A stretch of DNA of 10,957 nucleotides from Pseudomonadota bacterium (GCA_023427085.1 JAEZBO010000283.1:1-10957); one strand, 5' to 3'. Positions 1-6,100 are shown, counted from the stretch's first letter. Numbers and translations are program-made. The notes: generated by a model from the sequence alone, not told the origin.

Positions 1-421
1 GGCGCACGGCCTGCAGGCGAGCGAGCGGCGGCCGGGCCAGGGCGGCCGCGGCGCGCGCCGCCGCGACCTGGGCCGCGGCCTGCGCTTTTTCCTCGGGACG
101 GCTGCCGGCCTCGAGCCGATTGACGGCCTGCTGCTGCGCGGCGATCTGCGCGCGCGCCTGGTCGATCCGCAGCGCCAGCGTGCGGGTATCGAGCCGGGCG
201 ATGACCTGCCCGGCCCGCACCCGGTCGCCCTCTTCGACGTCCATGGCGAGCACCCGTTCGGTGCCGTTGAAGGCCAGCGACACCTGCCGCACGTCGACGT
301 TGCCGTACAGCGTCAGCGCGCCGTCGTCGGCGCCGGCGCGCAGCGTGGCCCACCACGCGACAGCCGCGGCCAAACACATGGCGACGACCGCGACGGCCCC
401 CCACCTGGCTTTGTTGTTCAT
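1..421 (-). CDS. HlyD/YbhG-type membrane fusion (periplasmic adaptor) protein, N-terminal part
   Basis: This is the first 140 codons of a periplasmic adaptor subunit; the gene continues beyond the left edge. A short positively charged start is followed by one hydrophobic segment (about residues 8-26), an uncleaved anchor or signal. Next comes a barrel/biotinyl-lipoyl half-motif (about 36-80) containing LYGNVDVRQVSLAF and EEGDRVRAGQVIARLD. From about 81 an Ala/Gln/Arg-rich helix with SRPEEKAQAAAQ looks like the coiled-coil hairpin. The LYGNVDVR opening is typical of the YbhG-like branch, which works with an ABC exporter and an outer-membrane channel. The partner genes would lie downstream, outside the window (inference). 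The ATG at 421 is preceded by GGAAGA, a reasonable ribosome binding site. The family is secure; the transported substrate is unknown. Confidence 0.85.
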   Translation of the reverse strand, partial: MNNKARWGAVAVVAMCLAAAVAWWATLRAGADDGALTLYGNVDVRQVSLAFNGTERVLAMDVEEGDRVRAGQVIARLDTRTLALRIDQARAQIAAQQQAVNRLEAGSRPEEKAQAAAQVAAARAAAALARPPLARLQAVR

Positions 422-545
422 GCTGCTCGTCTTCCGTGACATCCGATCGGCGCACCGGCCGCCGCGGCGGCGGCGCGTATCGCGCAAGTTATCACGGCGC
501 GGGCGCCGCCGCCGGCCGTCGCGGCATCCAGGCCGCGCGGGCGGA

Positions 546-1145
546 TCAGTCGAACAGCTTGGCGGCCGTGCGGGCGACCAGCTCGCCCTGGAAACGCGCG
601 CCGTCCAGCTCGTTGGCGCTGGGCTGGCGCGCGCCGTCGCCGCCGGCGATGGTGGTCGCGCCGTAGGGCGAACCGCCGGTGACCTCGTCGATCTTCATCT
701 GGCCCTGGAAGCTGTACGGCAGGCCGACGATCACAAGGCCCAGGTGCAGCATGTTGGTGATCAGCGAGAACAGCGTGGTCTCCTGGCCGCCATGCTGCGT
801 CGCGCTGGACGTGAAGGCCGCGCCGACCTTGCCGTTGAGCGCGCCGCGCGCCCACAGCCCGCCGGTCTGGTCCAGGAAGGCCGCCATCTGCGAAGGCAGG
901 CGGCCATAACGGGTGCCGGCGCCGATCACGATGGCATCGTAGTGTTCGAGTTCGTCCACGCGCGCCAGCGGCGCGGCCTGGTCGAGCCGGTAATGCGACT
1001 TGCGGGCGATGTCCTCGGGCACGGTCTCGGGCACCCGGCGGATGTCGACCTGCGCGCCGGCCTTGCGCGCGCCATCGGCGACCGCGGCCGCCATCTTTTC
1101 GACGTGGCCATACGAGGAATAATAAAGAACCAATACCTTCGCCAT
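546..1145 (-). CDS. wrbA: NAD(P)H:quinone oxidoreductase, WrbA family
   Basis: This is a cytoplasmic FMN flavoprotein that reduces quinones by two electrons using NAD(P)H, avoiding semiquinone formation (known for the family). The 199 residues match the usual WrbA length of about 198. Residues 1-19 (MAKVLVLYYSSYGHVEKMA) carry the flavodoxin phosphate-binding loop. RVPETVPED is at 37-45, FLDQTGGLWARGAL at 90-103, and the WrbA signature GGSPYGATTIAGGDG at 157-171, followed by RQPS. The start at 1145 is supported by GGAG at 1151-1154, five bases upstream on the minus strand. It is transcribed divergently from puuE across a 234-bp gap and appears monocistronic; the HlyD-like gene begins 124 bp beyond its stop. 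Confident call. Confidence 0.96.
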   Translation of the reverse strand: MAKVLVLYYSSYGHVEKMAAAVADGARKAGAQVDIRRVPETVPEDIARKSHYRLDQAAPLARVDELEHYDAIVIGAGTRYGRLPSQMAAFLDQTGGLWARGALNGKVGAAFTSSATQHGGQETTLFSLITNMLHLGLVIVGLPYSFQGQMKIDEVTGGSPYGATTIAGGDGARQPSANELDGARFQGELVARTAAKLFD

Positions 1146-1294
1146 GCGAACTCCGTATTCGTCGCGCCAATGGGCGCAATGCGGACCAGATTAATCAAGC
1201 GCCGCCGCGGCATGGGTACGCCAAGGCAAGCAGGTGCAACAGGTTGCGAAGCGCCATGGCCGCGCCGGCAGGCAGTTGGACGACGCCATCAGCG

Positions 1295-1324
1295 TTGACG
1301 TCTTGTATGCAATTTTTGTTTAAT
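1295..1324 (+). promoter_or_regulatory. Candidate sigma-70 promoter of the puuE-racemase operon
   Basis: TTGACG at 1295-1300 matches five of six bases of the -35 consensus. After 18 bases comes TTTAAT at 1319-1324, a -10-like hexamer. The spacer is A/T-rich, unlike the surroundings. Transcription would start near 1331, leaving a leader of about 50 nt before the ATG at 1380. If so, the upstream ATG at 1323 lies inside the -10 and cannot be the start. Prediction only. Confidence 0.5.
1303..1312. promoter_or_regulatory. Near-palindrome TTGTATGCAA, candidate GntR-type operator
   Basis: TTGTATGCAA has TTG/CAA arms around an AT core and two mismatches from perfect dyad symmetry. It sits inside the spacer of the predicted puuE promoter, a classic repressor position. 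The shape resembles sites bound by FadR-type GntR regulators. Which regulator binds, if any, is not shown; the GntR gene at 7600 is one possibility but may serve only the oxygenase cluster. Confidence 0.35.
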
Positions 1325-1379
1325 GTCCGCTGCCTGCCGACGCGATCCGCGCGCGGCGGCGCCACTTCCCGCATCCGCC

Positions 1380-2324
1380 ATGTCCCAGCCCGCAGCCCCG
1401 GATTACCCGCGTGACCTGATCGGCTACGGCCGCCGCCCGCCGCAGGCGCAGTGGCCCGGCGGCGCACGCATCGCCGTGCAGTTCGTGCTGAACTACGAAG
1501 AAGGCGGCGAGAACAGCGTGTTGCACGGCGATGCCGGCTCGGAGCGTTTCCTGTCCGAGATCGTCGGCGCCGAGTCGTACCCGGCGCGCCACCTGAGCAT
1601 GGAATCGATCTACGAATACGGCTCGCGCGTGGGCGTCTGGCGCATCCTGCGCGAGTTCGAACGCCGCGGCCTGCCGTTGACGGTGTTCGGGGTCGGCATG
1701 GCGCTCGAACGCCACCCCGACGTGGCGCGCGCCTGCGTCGAACTGGGCCACGAGATCGCCTGCCACGGCTGGCGCTGGATCCACTACCAGGACGTGCCAG
1801 TACAGACCGAGCGCGCGCACATGCAACGCGGCATCGACAGCATCGCGCGCCTGACCGACGGCGCTTGGCCGCGCGGCTGGTACACCGGCCGCGACAGCCC
1901 GCATACCCGCGCGCTGCTGGCCGAACAGCCGCTGATCGAATACGACAGCGATTACTACGGTGATGACCTGCCGTTCTGGATGCCGGTGCAGGGCCTGGAC
2001 GGCAGCCGCTCGGCGCGGCTGGTGGTGCCCTACACGCTGGACGCCAACGACATGCGTTTTGCGACGCCGCAAGGCTTCAATACCGGCGGCCATTTCTTCG
2101 AATACCTGCGCGACAGCTTCGACGTGCTGTATGCCGAAGGCAGCGAGACGCCGCGTTTGATGTCGATCGGCATGCATTGCCGGCTGCTGGGCCGGCCGGG
2201 CCGGCTGGCCGGGCTGCAACGCTTTCTGGATTACATCGGCAGCCATCCGCAAGTCTGGGTGGCCCGCCGCATCGACATCGCCCGCCACTGGCAAACCACG
2301 CAACCTCGCCCCGAGCTGCCATGA
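1380..2324 (+). CDS. puuE: Allantoinase PuuE (polysaccharide-deacetylase fold)
   Basis: PuuE hydrolyses allantoin to allantoate in the cytoplasm. It uses a NodB/polysaccharide-deacetylase fold and is reported as metal-independent, unlike the amidohydrolase-type AllB. The 314 residues show the family's conserved blocks: YPRDLIGYG at 9-17, WPGGARIAVQFVLNYEEGGE at 25-44, MESIYEYGSR at 74-83, GWYTGR at 166-171, PYTLDANDMRFATPQGFN at 217-234, and HCRLLGRPGR at 266-275. The region equivalent to the deacetylase zinc motif reads CHGWRW (128-133), lacking the second histidine, as expected for PuuE. An in-frame ATG at 1323 adds 19 residues of non-family, Ala/Arg-rich sequence and falls in the predicted -10, so 1380 is preferred. 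No strong ribosome binding site is seen at either start. The stop overlaps the next start (ATGA), indicating translational coupling with the racemase. Confidence 0.93.
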   Translation: MSQPAAPDYPRDLIGYGRRPPQAQWPGGARIAVQFVLNYEEGGENSVLHGDAGSERFLSEIVGAESYPARHLSMESIYEYGSRVGVWRILREFERRGLPLTVFGVGMALERHPDVARACVELGHEIACHGWRWIHYQDVPVQTERAHMQRGIDSIARLTDGAWPRGWYTGRDSPHTRALLAEQPLIEYDSDYYGDDLPFWMPVQGLDGSRSARLVVPYTLDANDMRFATPQGFNTGGHFFEYLRDSFDVLYAEGSETPRLMSIGMHCRLLGRPGRLAGLQRFLDYIGSHPQVWVARRIDIARHWQTTQPRPELP

Positions 2325-3061
2325 AGATCAAGCTGATCAACCCCAACACCACGCAGAGCATGACCCGCAAGATGCTGGCCTGCGCGCGGCAGGTGGCCGC
2401 GCCCGGCACCGAACTGCTCGCCGCCAGCCCGGCGATGGGCCCGGTGTCGATCGAAAGCCATTACGACGAAGCGCTGGCGGTGCCCGGCCTGCTCGACGAG
2501 ATCGCCAGCGGCCAGGCGCAGGGCTGCGACGCCTACTTGATCGCCTGCTTCGGCGACCCGGGCCTGGATGCCGCGCGCGAGCTGGCGCGCGGCCCGGTGA
2601 TCGGCATCGCCGAGGCGGCCATGCACTGCGCCAGCCTGCTGGGCACCGGCTTCACGGTGGTGACGACCTTGGGACGCACCTGCGGCCAGGCCTGGCACCT
2701 GGCGCGACGGTACGGGATGGCGCGCCACTGCCGCAACGTCAGGGCCTGCGAGCTGCCGGTGCTGGCGCTCGAGGAGGCCGGCTCGGACGCGCTGCGGCTG
2801 ATCGAGGCCGAGTGCCAGCGCGCGTTGCGCGAGGATGGCAGCGACGTGATCGTGCTGGGTTGCGCCGGCATGGCCGACCTGTGCGCGCATCTGTCGCGCA
2901 CGCTGGGGGTGCCGGTGGTCGAGGGCGTGAGCGCCGGCGTCAAGCTGGCCGAGTCGCTGGTCGCGCTGGGCTTGCACACGTCCAAGCACGGCGACTACGC
3001 CGCGCCGCCGCCCAAGCCCTACGACGGCGAGCTGGCGCGGTTTTCATTGCAGGGGCGCTAG
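2321..3061 (+). CDS. Allantoin/hydantoin racemase, Asp/Glu racemase superfamily (HpxA-like)
   Basis: This is a cofactor-independent racemase of 246 residues. The two catalytic cysteines of the family are present: C76 in IACFGDPGL and C181 in VLGCAGM. The N-terminal INPNTT (6-11) is the hydantoin/allantoin racemase signature. GPVIGIAEAAMH (91-102) and the C-terminal TSKHGDYAAPPPKPYDG (220-236) also fit the HpxA branch. The likely role is interconverting allantoin enantiomers so that a stereospecific allantoinase can use all of it. The ATGA overlap with puuE strongly favours allantoin over an industrial-type hydantoin substrate, but that choice is inference. The upstream in-frame extension to 2177 is shadow sequence inside puuE. 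It converges with the methyltransferase gene that ends at 3138. Confidence 0.88.
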   Translation: MKIKLINPNTTQSMTRKMLACARQVAAPGTELLAASPAMGPVSIESHYDEALAVPGLLDEIASGQAQGCDAYLIACFGDPGLDAARELARGPVIGIAEAAMHCASLLGTGFTVVTTLGRTCGQAWHLARRYGMARHCRNVRACELPVLALEEAGSDALRLIEAECQRALREDGSDVIVLGCAGMADLCAHLSRTLGVPVVEGVSAGVKLAESLVALGLHTSKHGDYAAPPPKPYDGELARFSLQGR

Positions 3062-3093
3062 CCGCCCTTGTCATGCCCCGCGGCGATGACGAC

Positions 3094-3123
3094 GGCGGGC
3101 CGCGCTGTGGCGCGCCGCCCGCC
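3094..3123. terminator. GC-rich hairpin between converging genes, possible bidirectional transcription end
   Basis: Seven-base arms GGCGGGC (3094-3100) and GCCCGCC (3117-3123) pair perfectly. Inside them CGCGC (3101-3105) pairs with GCGCG (3110-3114) around a TGTG loop, with a two-base bulge. It lies in the 76-bp gap where the racemase (plus) and a methyltransferase gene (minus) converge. Neither side has a T-run, so it is not a canonical intrinsic terminator. Confidence 0.35.
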
Positions 3124-3137
3124 CTGCCGCCACGGTG

Positions 3138-4010
3138 TCAGCCGCGGCGCGCACTCCAGCTGGCCGAACCGTTCTTGCCGGCCATGCGCTTGCCATCGAC
3201 CTCGCCTTCGTACTGGGCGCCGTCGACCGTGAAGCGGATGCGCTTGCCGTCCACGCGGGCATCGCTAATCGGCTTGTCACCCAGGCGACCGCTCAGTTGC
3301 TGGTAGCTCTGCTGCAGCTCGAGCGTCTGGCCATCGAGCATCCACTTGCCGCCGACCTTGGCCGGCACGATCCACAGCAGCGCGGTGCAATAGTTCGAGC
3401 AATCCTGCGTGACGGTCTCGGACACGTCGGGCGCCCAGTCGCCCATGCGGAAGGTGTTGGAGACGATGCGGGTGCCCGGCTCGAGATCGAGGATGGTGGG
3501 GCGCAGCTTCTCGTTGATGCTGGGCAGCAGGAACATCGTGATCACATCGGCCTGCGACAGGTCGGTCTTGAACAGGTCGGCGGTCTCGAAGGTGGCCCGC
3601 TCGCTGACGCCGGCCTTGGCGGCGTTGCGGCGCGCCAGCTCGGCCATCTCGGGGTTGTATTCGATGCCCTTGGCGGTCAGGCCGCGCTGCGCGGCGGTGA
3701 TGACGGTGCGGCCGTCGCCCGAGCCCAGGTCCATCAGGCGGTCTTGCGGCGTGATCTTGGCCAGTTCGAGCATCTTGTCGACGACGGTCTGCGGCGTCGG
3801 CACCCACACCACGTCCTTGCCGGACTGGCCGACGTTAGGCACGTACTCGGTGGCGGGCGCATTGGCGGCCGGCGCGGCAGCGGCCGGTGCCGCGGCACTG
3901 CCCTGCGCCTGGCCGAGCAGCGGAAAGGCCAGCGCCAGCGCCAACGCGCCGACGCGCAGCACCGATTGCGTACGGCCGGGGATCGAAACTTGGAGAGAGG
4001 TCGAGGTCAT
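3138..4010 (-). CDS. Exported class I SAM-dependent methyltransferase-fold protein (paralogue 1)
   Basis: This 290-residue protein begins with an apparent Sec signal peptide: arginines at 13 and 19, a hydrophobic core at about 20-33, and probable cleavage near GQA-Q at 35-36. An Ala/Pro-rich linker (37-54) follows. The core has VPTPQTVVDKML (70-81), SAM motif I MDLGSGDGRT (93-102), the acidic end of strand 2 at E117 in GIEYNP, ADLF (144-147) and ITMFLLP (157-163). This layout resembles the FAM173/ATPSCKMT protein-lysine methyltransferases (family comparison from memory). A CX3C (C204, C208) precedes ALLWIVPAKV. A short beta-rich tail (about 221-290) contains DGKRIRFTVDG. The start has AGGAAG upstream. 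It is the last gene of a three-gene minus-strand block and has its own sigma-E-like promoter. The substrate is unknown; an exported SAM enzyme is unusual. Confidence 0.85.
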   Translation of the reverse strand: MTSTSLQVSIPGRTQSVLRVGALALALAFPLLGQAQGSAAAPAAAAPAANAPATEYVPNVGQSGKDVVWVPTPQTVVDKMLELAKITPQDRLMDLGSGDGRTVITAAQRGLTAKGIEYNPEMAELARRNAAKAGVSERATFETADLFKTDLSQADVITMFLLPSINEKLRPTILDLEPGTRIVSNTFRMGDWAPDVSETVTQDCSNYCTALLWIVPAKVGGKWMLDGQTLELQQSYQQLSGRLGDKPISDARVDGKRIRFTVDGAQYEGEVDGKRMAGKNGSASWSARRG

Positions 4011-4124
4011 GCGTTAGCTTCCTGCGGAATGGAAAGGTCTGAAGTGCCTCGCGCGCGGCGCGCCGCACCCGAGGGCGGGATAAGCGGCGAGGCCGGCGCC
4101 GCGACCGCGGCGCCCGAGCCCGGA

Positions 4125-4152
4125 TCAGACCCACGCACCGCGTTCAAGTTCC
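4125..4152 (-). promoter_or_regulatory. Sigma-E (RpoE/ECF)-type promoter upstream of the distal methyltransferase gene
   Basis: Read on the minus strand, GGAACTT (4152-4146) is followed by exactly 16 bases and then TCTGA (4129-4125). This matches the RpoE/ECF consensus in both boxes and in spacing. It lies in the 166-bp gap between the dienelactone hydrolase stop (4177) and the methyltransferase start (4010). Transcription would begin near 4118, giving a leader of about 110 nt. It implies that the gene for an exported protein can be induced by envelope stress independently of the upstream genes. Confidence 0.65.
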
Positions 4153-4176
4153 TTTAAGCTGCCACGACGACGAGAG

Positions 4177-5064
4177 TCAGCGAGGCTTGCCCAGATGCTG
4201 CGCGAACCAGGCCAGCATGCGCTGGCTGCCGTCTTCGGCCGGTTCCTTGCGATAGCTGGGCCGGTAGTCGGCATGGAAGGCATGCGGCGCCTGCGGATAG
4301 ACGACGAACTCGGATCGCTGGGCGGCCGCCGAGCCTTGCGCCAGCGCCTGTTTCATCGTCTCGATCGAGGCCAGCGGAATGCCGCTGTCGGCCTCGCCGT
4401 ACAGGCCCAGCACCGGCGCGGCGAGCTTGCCGGCGACGTCGACCGGATGCTGCGGCTGCAGCGCATTGGGCTCGCCGACCAGCCGGCCATACCAGGCCAC
4501 GCCGGCCTTGACCGCCGGATTGTGCGCCGCGTACAGCCACGTGATGCGGCCGCCCCAGCAAAAGCCGGTGATGCCCAGGCGCTCGATGTCGCCGCCCTGC
4601 TTGCCGGCCCATTGCACGGTGGCGTCGAGGTCGGCATAGACCTGCGCGTCGGGCACCTTGCTGACGATCTGCGATAGCAGTTGCGCGACTTCCTTGATCT
4701 GCGACGGGTCGCCCTGGCGCGCGAACAGCTCGGGGGCGATCGCCATGTAGCCCTGCTGCGCCAGCCGCCGGCAGACGTCCTTGATGTATTCGTGGACGCC
4801 GAAGATTTCCTGGATCACCAGGATCACCGGCGGCTTGCCGCCGCCGGCCGGCGCGGCGCGATAGGCGGCCAGCTCGCCGCCCGACACCGGGATGGCCACC
4901 TCGCCGGCCGTCAGGCCCTGGTCGCTGGTCCGGATGGCGGTCTGCGCCATCACCGGACCGGCGGCGGCGGCAAAGCCGGTGGCCAGCGAGGTGGCGAGGA
5001 AACCCCGGCGATTCAGGGTCAGCGGCGGAAGCAGGCTATCGAACTGCGCGTCTTTGTCGGACAT
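4177..5064 (-). CDS. Dienelactone hydrolase family protein with a Tat signal
   Basis: This alpha/beta hydrolase of the dienelactone hydrolase family has 295 residues, longer than the cytoplasmic enzymes because of an N-terminal export signal. LNRRGFLATS (17-26) is a twin-arginine motif, followed by a hydrophobic stretch and a likely PVMA-Q cleavage at 40-41. The catalytic triad is visible: C169 in GFCWGGR, D226 in YGEADSGIP and H261 in PHAFHAD. The conserved glutamate is E86 in IQEIFGVHEYI. The Cys nucleophile is typical of true DLH-type members. It sits between two paralogous exported methyltransferases and probably shares a transcript with the upstream one (64-bp gap). The start at 5064 has GGAG upstream; the open frame extends further to 5241 but only as shadow of the neighbouring gene. 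The substrate is unknown; chlorocatechol degradation is not implied by the context. Confidence 0.92.
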   Translation of the reverse strand: MSDKDAQFDSLLPPLTLNRRGFLATSLATGFAAAAGPVMAQTAIRTSDQGLTAGEVAIPVSGGELAAYRAAPAGGGKPPVILVIQEIFGVHEYIKDVCRRLAQQGYMAIAPELFARQGDPSQIKEVAQLLSQIVSKVPDAQVYADLDATVQWAGKQGGDIERLGITGFCWGGRITWLYAAHNPAVKAGVAWYGRLVGEPNALQPQHPVDVAGKLAAPVLGLYGEADSGIPLASIETMKQALAQGSAAAQRSEFVVYPQAPHAFHADYRPSYRKEPAEDGSQRMLAWFAQHLGKPR

Positions 5065-5087
5065 GGCGAGGCTCCAGGAAACGGGTC

Positions 5088-5106
5088 GCCCCGGCGACGC
5101 CGGGGC
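5088..5106 (-). terminator. Short GC hairpin between methyltransferase and hydrolase genes, possible attenuator
   Basis: GCCCCGGC (5088-5095) pairs perfectly with GCCGGGGC (5099-5106) around a three-base loop, in the 64-bp gap downstream of the methyltransferase stop. On the minus strand it is followed only by a short TTT, so full termination is doubtful. It could instead be a partial terminator or an mRNA-stabilising stem that changes the ratio of the two products. Confidence 0.3.
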
Positions 5107-5128
5107 CGGGGCACAGCGGGACGGCGGG

Positions 5129-5941
5129 TCAGGAACGCTTGGCGCTCCAGCCTTCGCCACGGATGTTGTCGCCGTCGACCTGCCCGCTGTATTGGCGGCC
5201 ATTGGCGGTGAAGCGGATCCGCTTGCCATCGAGACGGCCATCGCTGATCTGCGCCGAGCCCAGCGTGCCGGTGATCTCCTGGTACTGCTGGCTCAGGTCC
5301 AGGCGCTGGCCGTCGAGCTGCCAGCTGCCGTCGACCTTGGCCGGCACGATCCACAACAGCGCGGTGCAATAGGTCTGGCAATCGTCGCTGACGTCTTCCG
5401 AGACGTCGGGTTTCCAGTCGCCCATCGGGAAGGTGTTGGAGACCACGCGGGTACCGGCCGGCAGATCGAGGATCTTGGGCCGCAGTTCTTCGTTGATGGT
5501 CGGCAGCAGGAACATCGTGATGACGTCGGCCTGCGACAGGTCGGTCTCGAACAGGTCGGCCTGCTTGAACGTGGCGCGCTCGGCCACGCCGGCGTTGGCG
5601 GCATTGCGGCGCGCCAGCTCGACCATCTTGGGGTTGTATTCGATGCCCTGCGCGGTCAGTCCGCGGCGGGCCGCCGTGATGACGGTGCGGCCGTCGCCCG
5701 ATCCCAGGTCCATCAGGCGATCCTTGGGCGTGACCTTGGCCAGGTCGAGCATCTTGTCGACCAGCGACTGCGGCGTCGGCACCCAGATGACGTCCTTGCC
5801 TTCCTGTCCGACTTCGGGCGCGAAAGACTCGGCGGGCGGGGCATCCTGGGCCCAGGCCGGTACGGCCAGCGTGAACGCCAGGGCCGCGGCCAGCGCGGCC
5901 AGTTGCGGCCGCAAGGCGCGACCAGGCAAGGTGAGGGGCAT
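5129..5941 (-). CDS. Exported class I SAM-dependent methyltransferase-fold protein (paralogue 2)
   Basis: This 270-residue paralogue of the 3138-4010 protein is collinear with it from the VGQxGKDV block to the C-terminus. Its signal peptide is short and clear: arginines at 8 and 11, a hydrophobic core at about 14-28, and PAWAQ-D cleavage near 32. The core shows VPTPQSLVDKML (54-65), SAM motif I MDLGSGDGRT (77-86), E101 in GIEYNP, ADLF (128-131) and ITMFLLP (141-147). The CX3C is retained (C188, C192), as is the beta tail with DGKRIRFTANG. The ATG at 5941 has AAAGGA upstream and directly precedes the signal peptide, so the longer open frame to 6094 is rejected: it would bury the signal and run into a terminator. 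A weak extended -10-like TGCTGTAAA lies upstream (minus strand, 6020-6012). First gene of the exported block; substrate unknown. Confidence 0.87.
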   Translation of the reverse strand: MPLTLPGRALRPQLAALAAALAFTLAVPAWAQDAPPAESFAPEVGQEGKDVIWVPTPQSLVDKMLDLAKVTPKDRLMDLGSGDGRTVITAARRGLTAQGIEYNPKMVELARRNAANAGVAERATFKQADLFETDLSQADVITMFLLPTINEELRPKILDLPAGTRVVSNTFPMGDWKPDVSEDVSDDCQTYCTALLWIVPAKVDGSWQLDGQRLDLSQQYQEITGTLGSAQISDGRLDGKRIRFTANGRQYSGQVDGDNIRGEGWSAKRS

Positions 5942-6049
5942 GAGGGGGTTCCTTTGAGCGAGAGGAAAGCTGGCTAGGCCCCCGGCGCGGCGACCGCGAG
6001 GCCGCACCTTTTTTACAGCACAGTCCCGCTGCAATCCAGTCACGAAACG
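5942..6049 (-). promoter_or_regulatory. Leader and presumed promoter region of the exported block
   Basis: This short gap lies between the FMN-reductase terminator and the methyltransferase start at 5941. Because the terminator should stop read-through, the block's promoter should lie here. The best element is an extended -10-like TGC-TGTAAA on the minus strand at 6020-6012, without a good -35. No sigma-E-type pair like the one at 4125-4152 was found here. Confidence 0.3.
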
Positions 6050-6081
6050 AAAAAAGGTCCGCCCCGGCAGCGGGGCGGACC
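6050..6081 (-). terminator. Rho-independent terminator of the FMN reductase gene
   Basis: On the minus strand a perfect 10-bp stem (GGTCCGCCCC with GGGGCGGACC) closes a six-base loop and is followed directly by six T residues. It begins 20 bp after the FMN reductase stop. This is the only textbook intrinsic terminator in the window, and it separates the FMN reductase from the exported methyltransferase/hydrolase block. Confidence 0.93.
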
Positions 6082-6100
6082 AGCACGGCGGCACGGAGAA

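Larger units (their letters stand above)
1146..1379. other. Divergent intergenic region between wrbA and puuE
   Basis: This gap separates the wrbA start (minus) from the puuE start (plus). The wrbA side holds the GGAG ribosome binding site (1151-1154) but no convincing minus-strand -35/-10 pair. The puuE side contains a short AT-rich island (about 1301-1324) in otherwise GC-rich DNA, annotated separately as a promoter and operator candidate. No coding sequence or RNA gene is apparent here. The 1323-1379 stretch is open in the puuE frame but is judged to be leader rather than coding. Confidence 0.6.

Noticed and set aside
120..1298. A 392-codon plus-strand open frame across the wrbA region
   Set aside because: It runs antisense through the HlyD-like gene and wrbA, both of which have clear family motifs on the minus strand.
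3135..4157. A 340-codon plus-strand open frame opposite the methyltransferase gene, and a similar one at 4892-5977
   Set aside because: The two resemble each other only because the methyltransferases beneath them are paralogues. They are mirror frames, not a gene family.
4177..5064. Reading the dienelactone hydrolase as part of a chloroaromatic degradation route with the Rieske oxygenase
   Set aside because: It has a Tat signal, is on the other strand, and sits inside the exported methyltransferase block far from the oxygenase genes. No ring-cleavage genes are present in the window.
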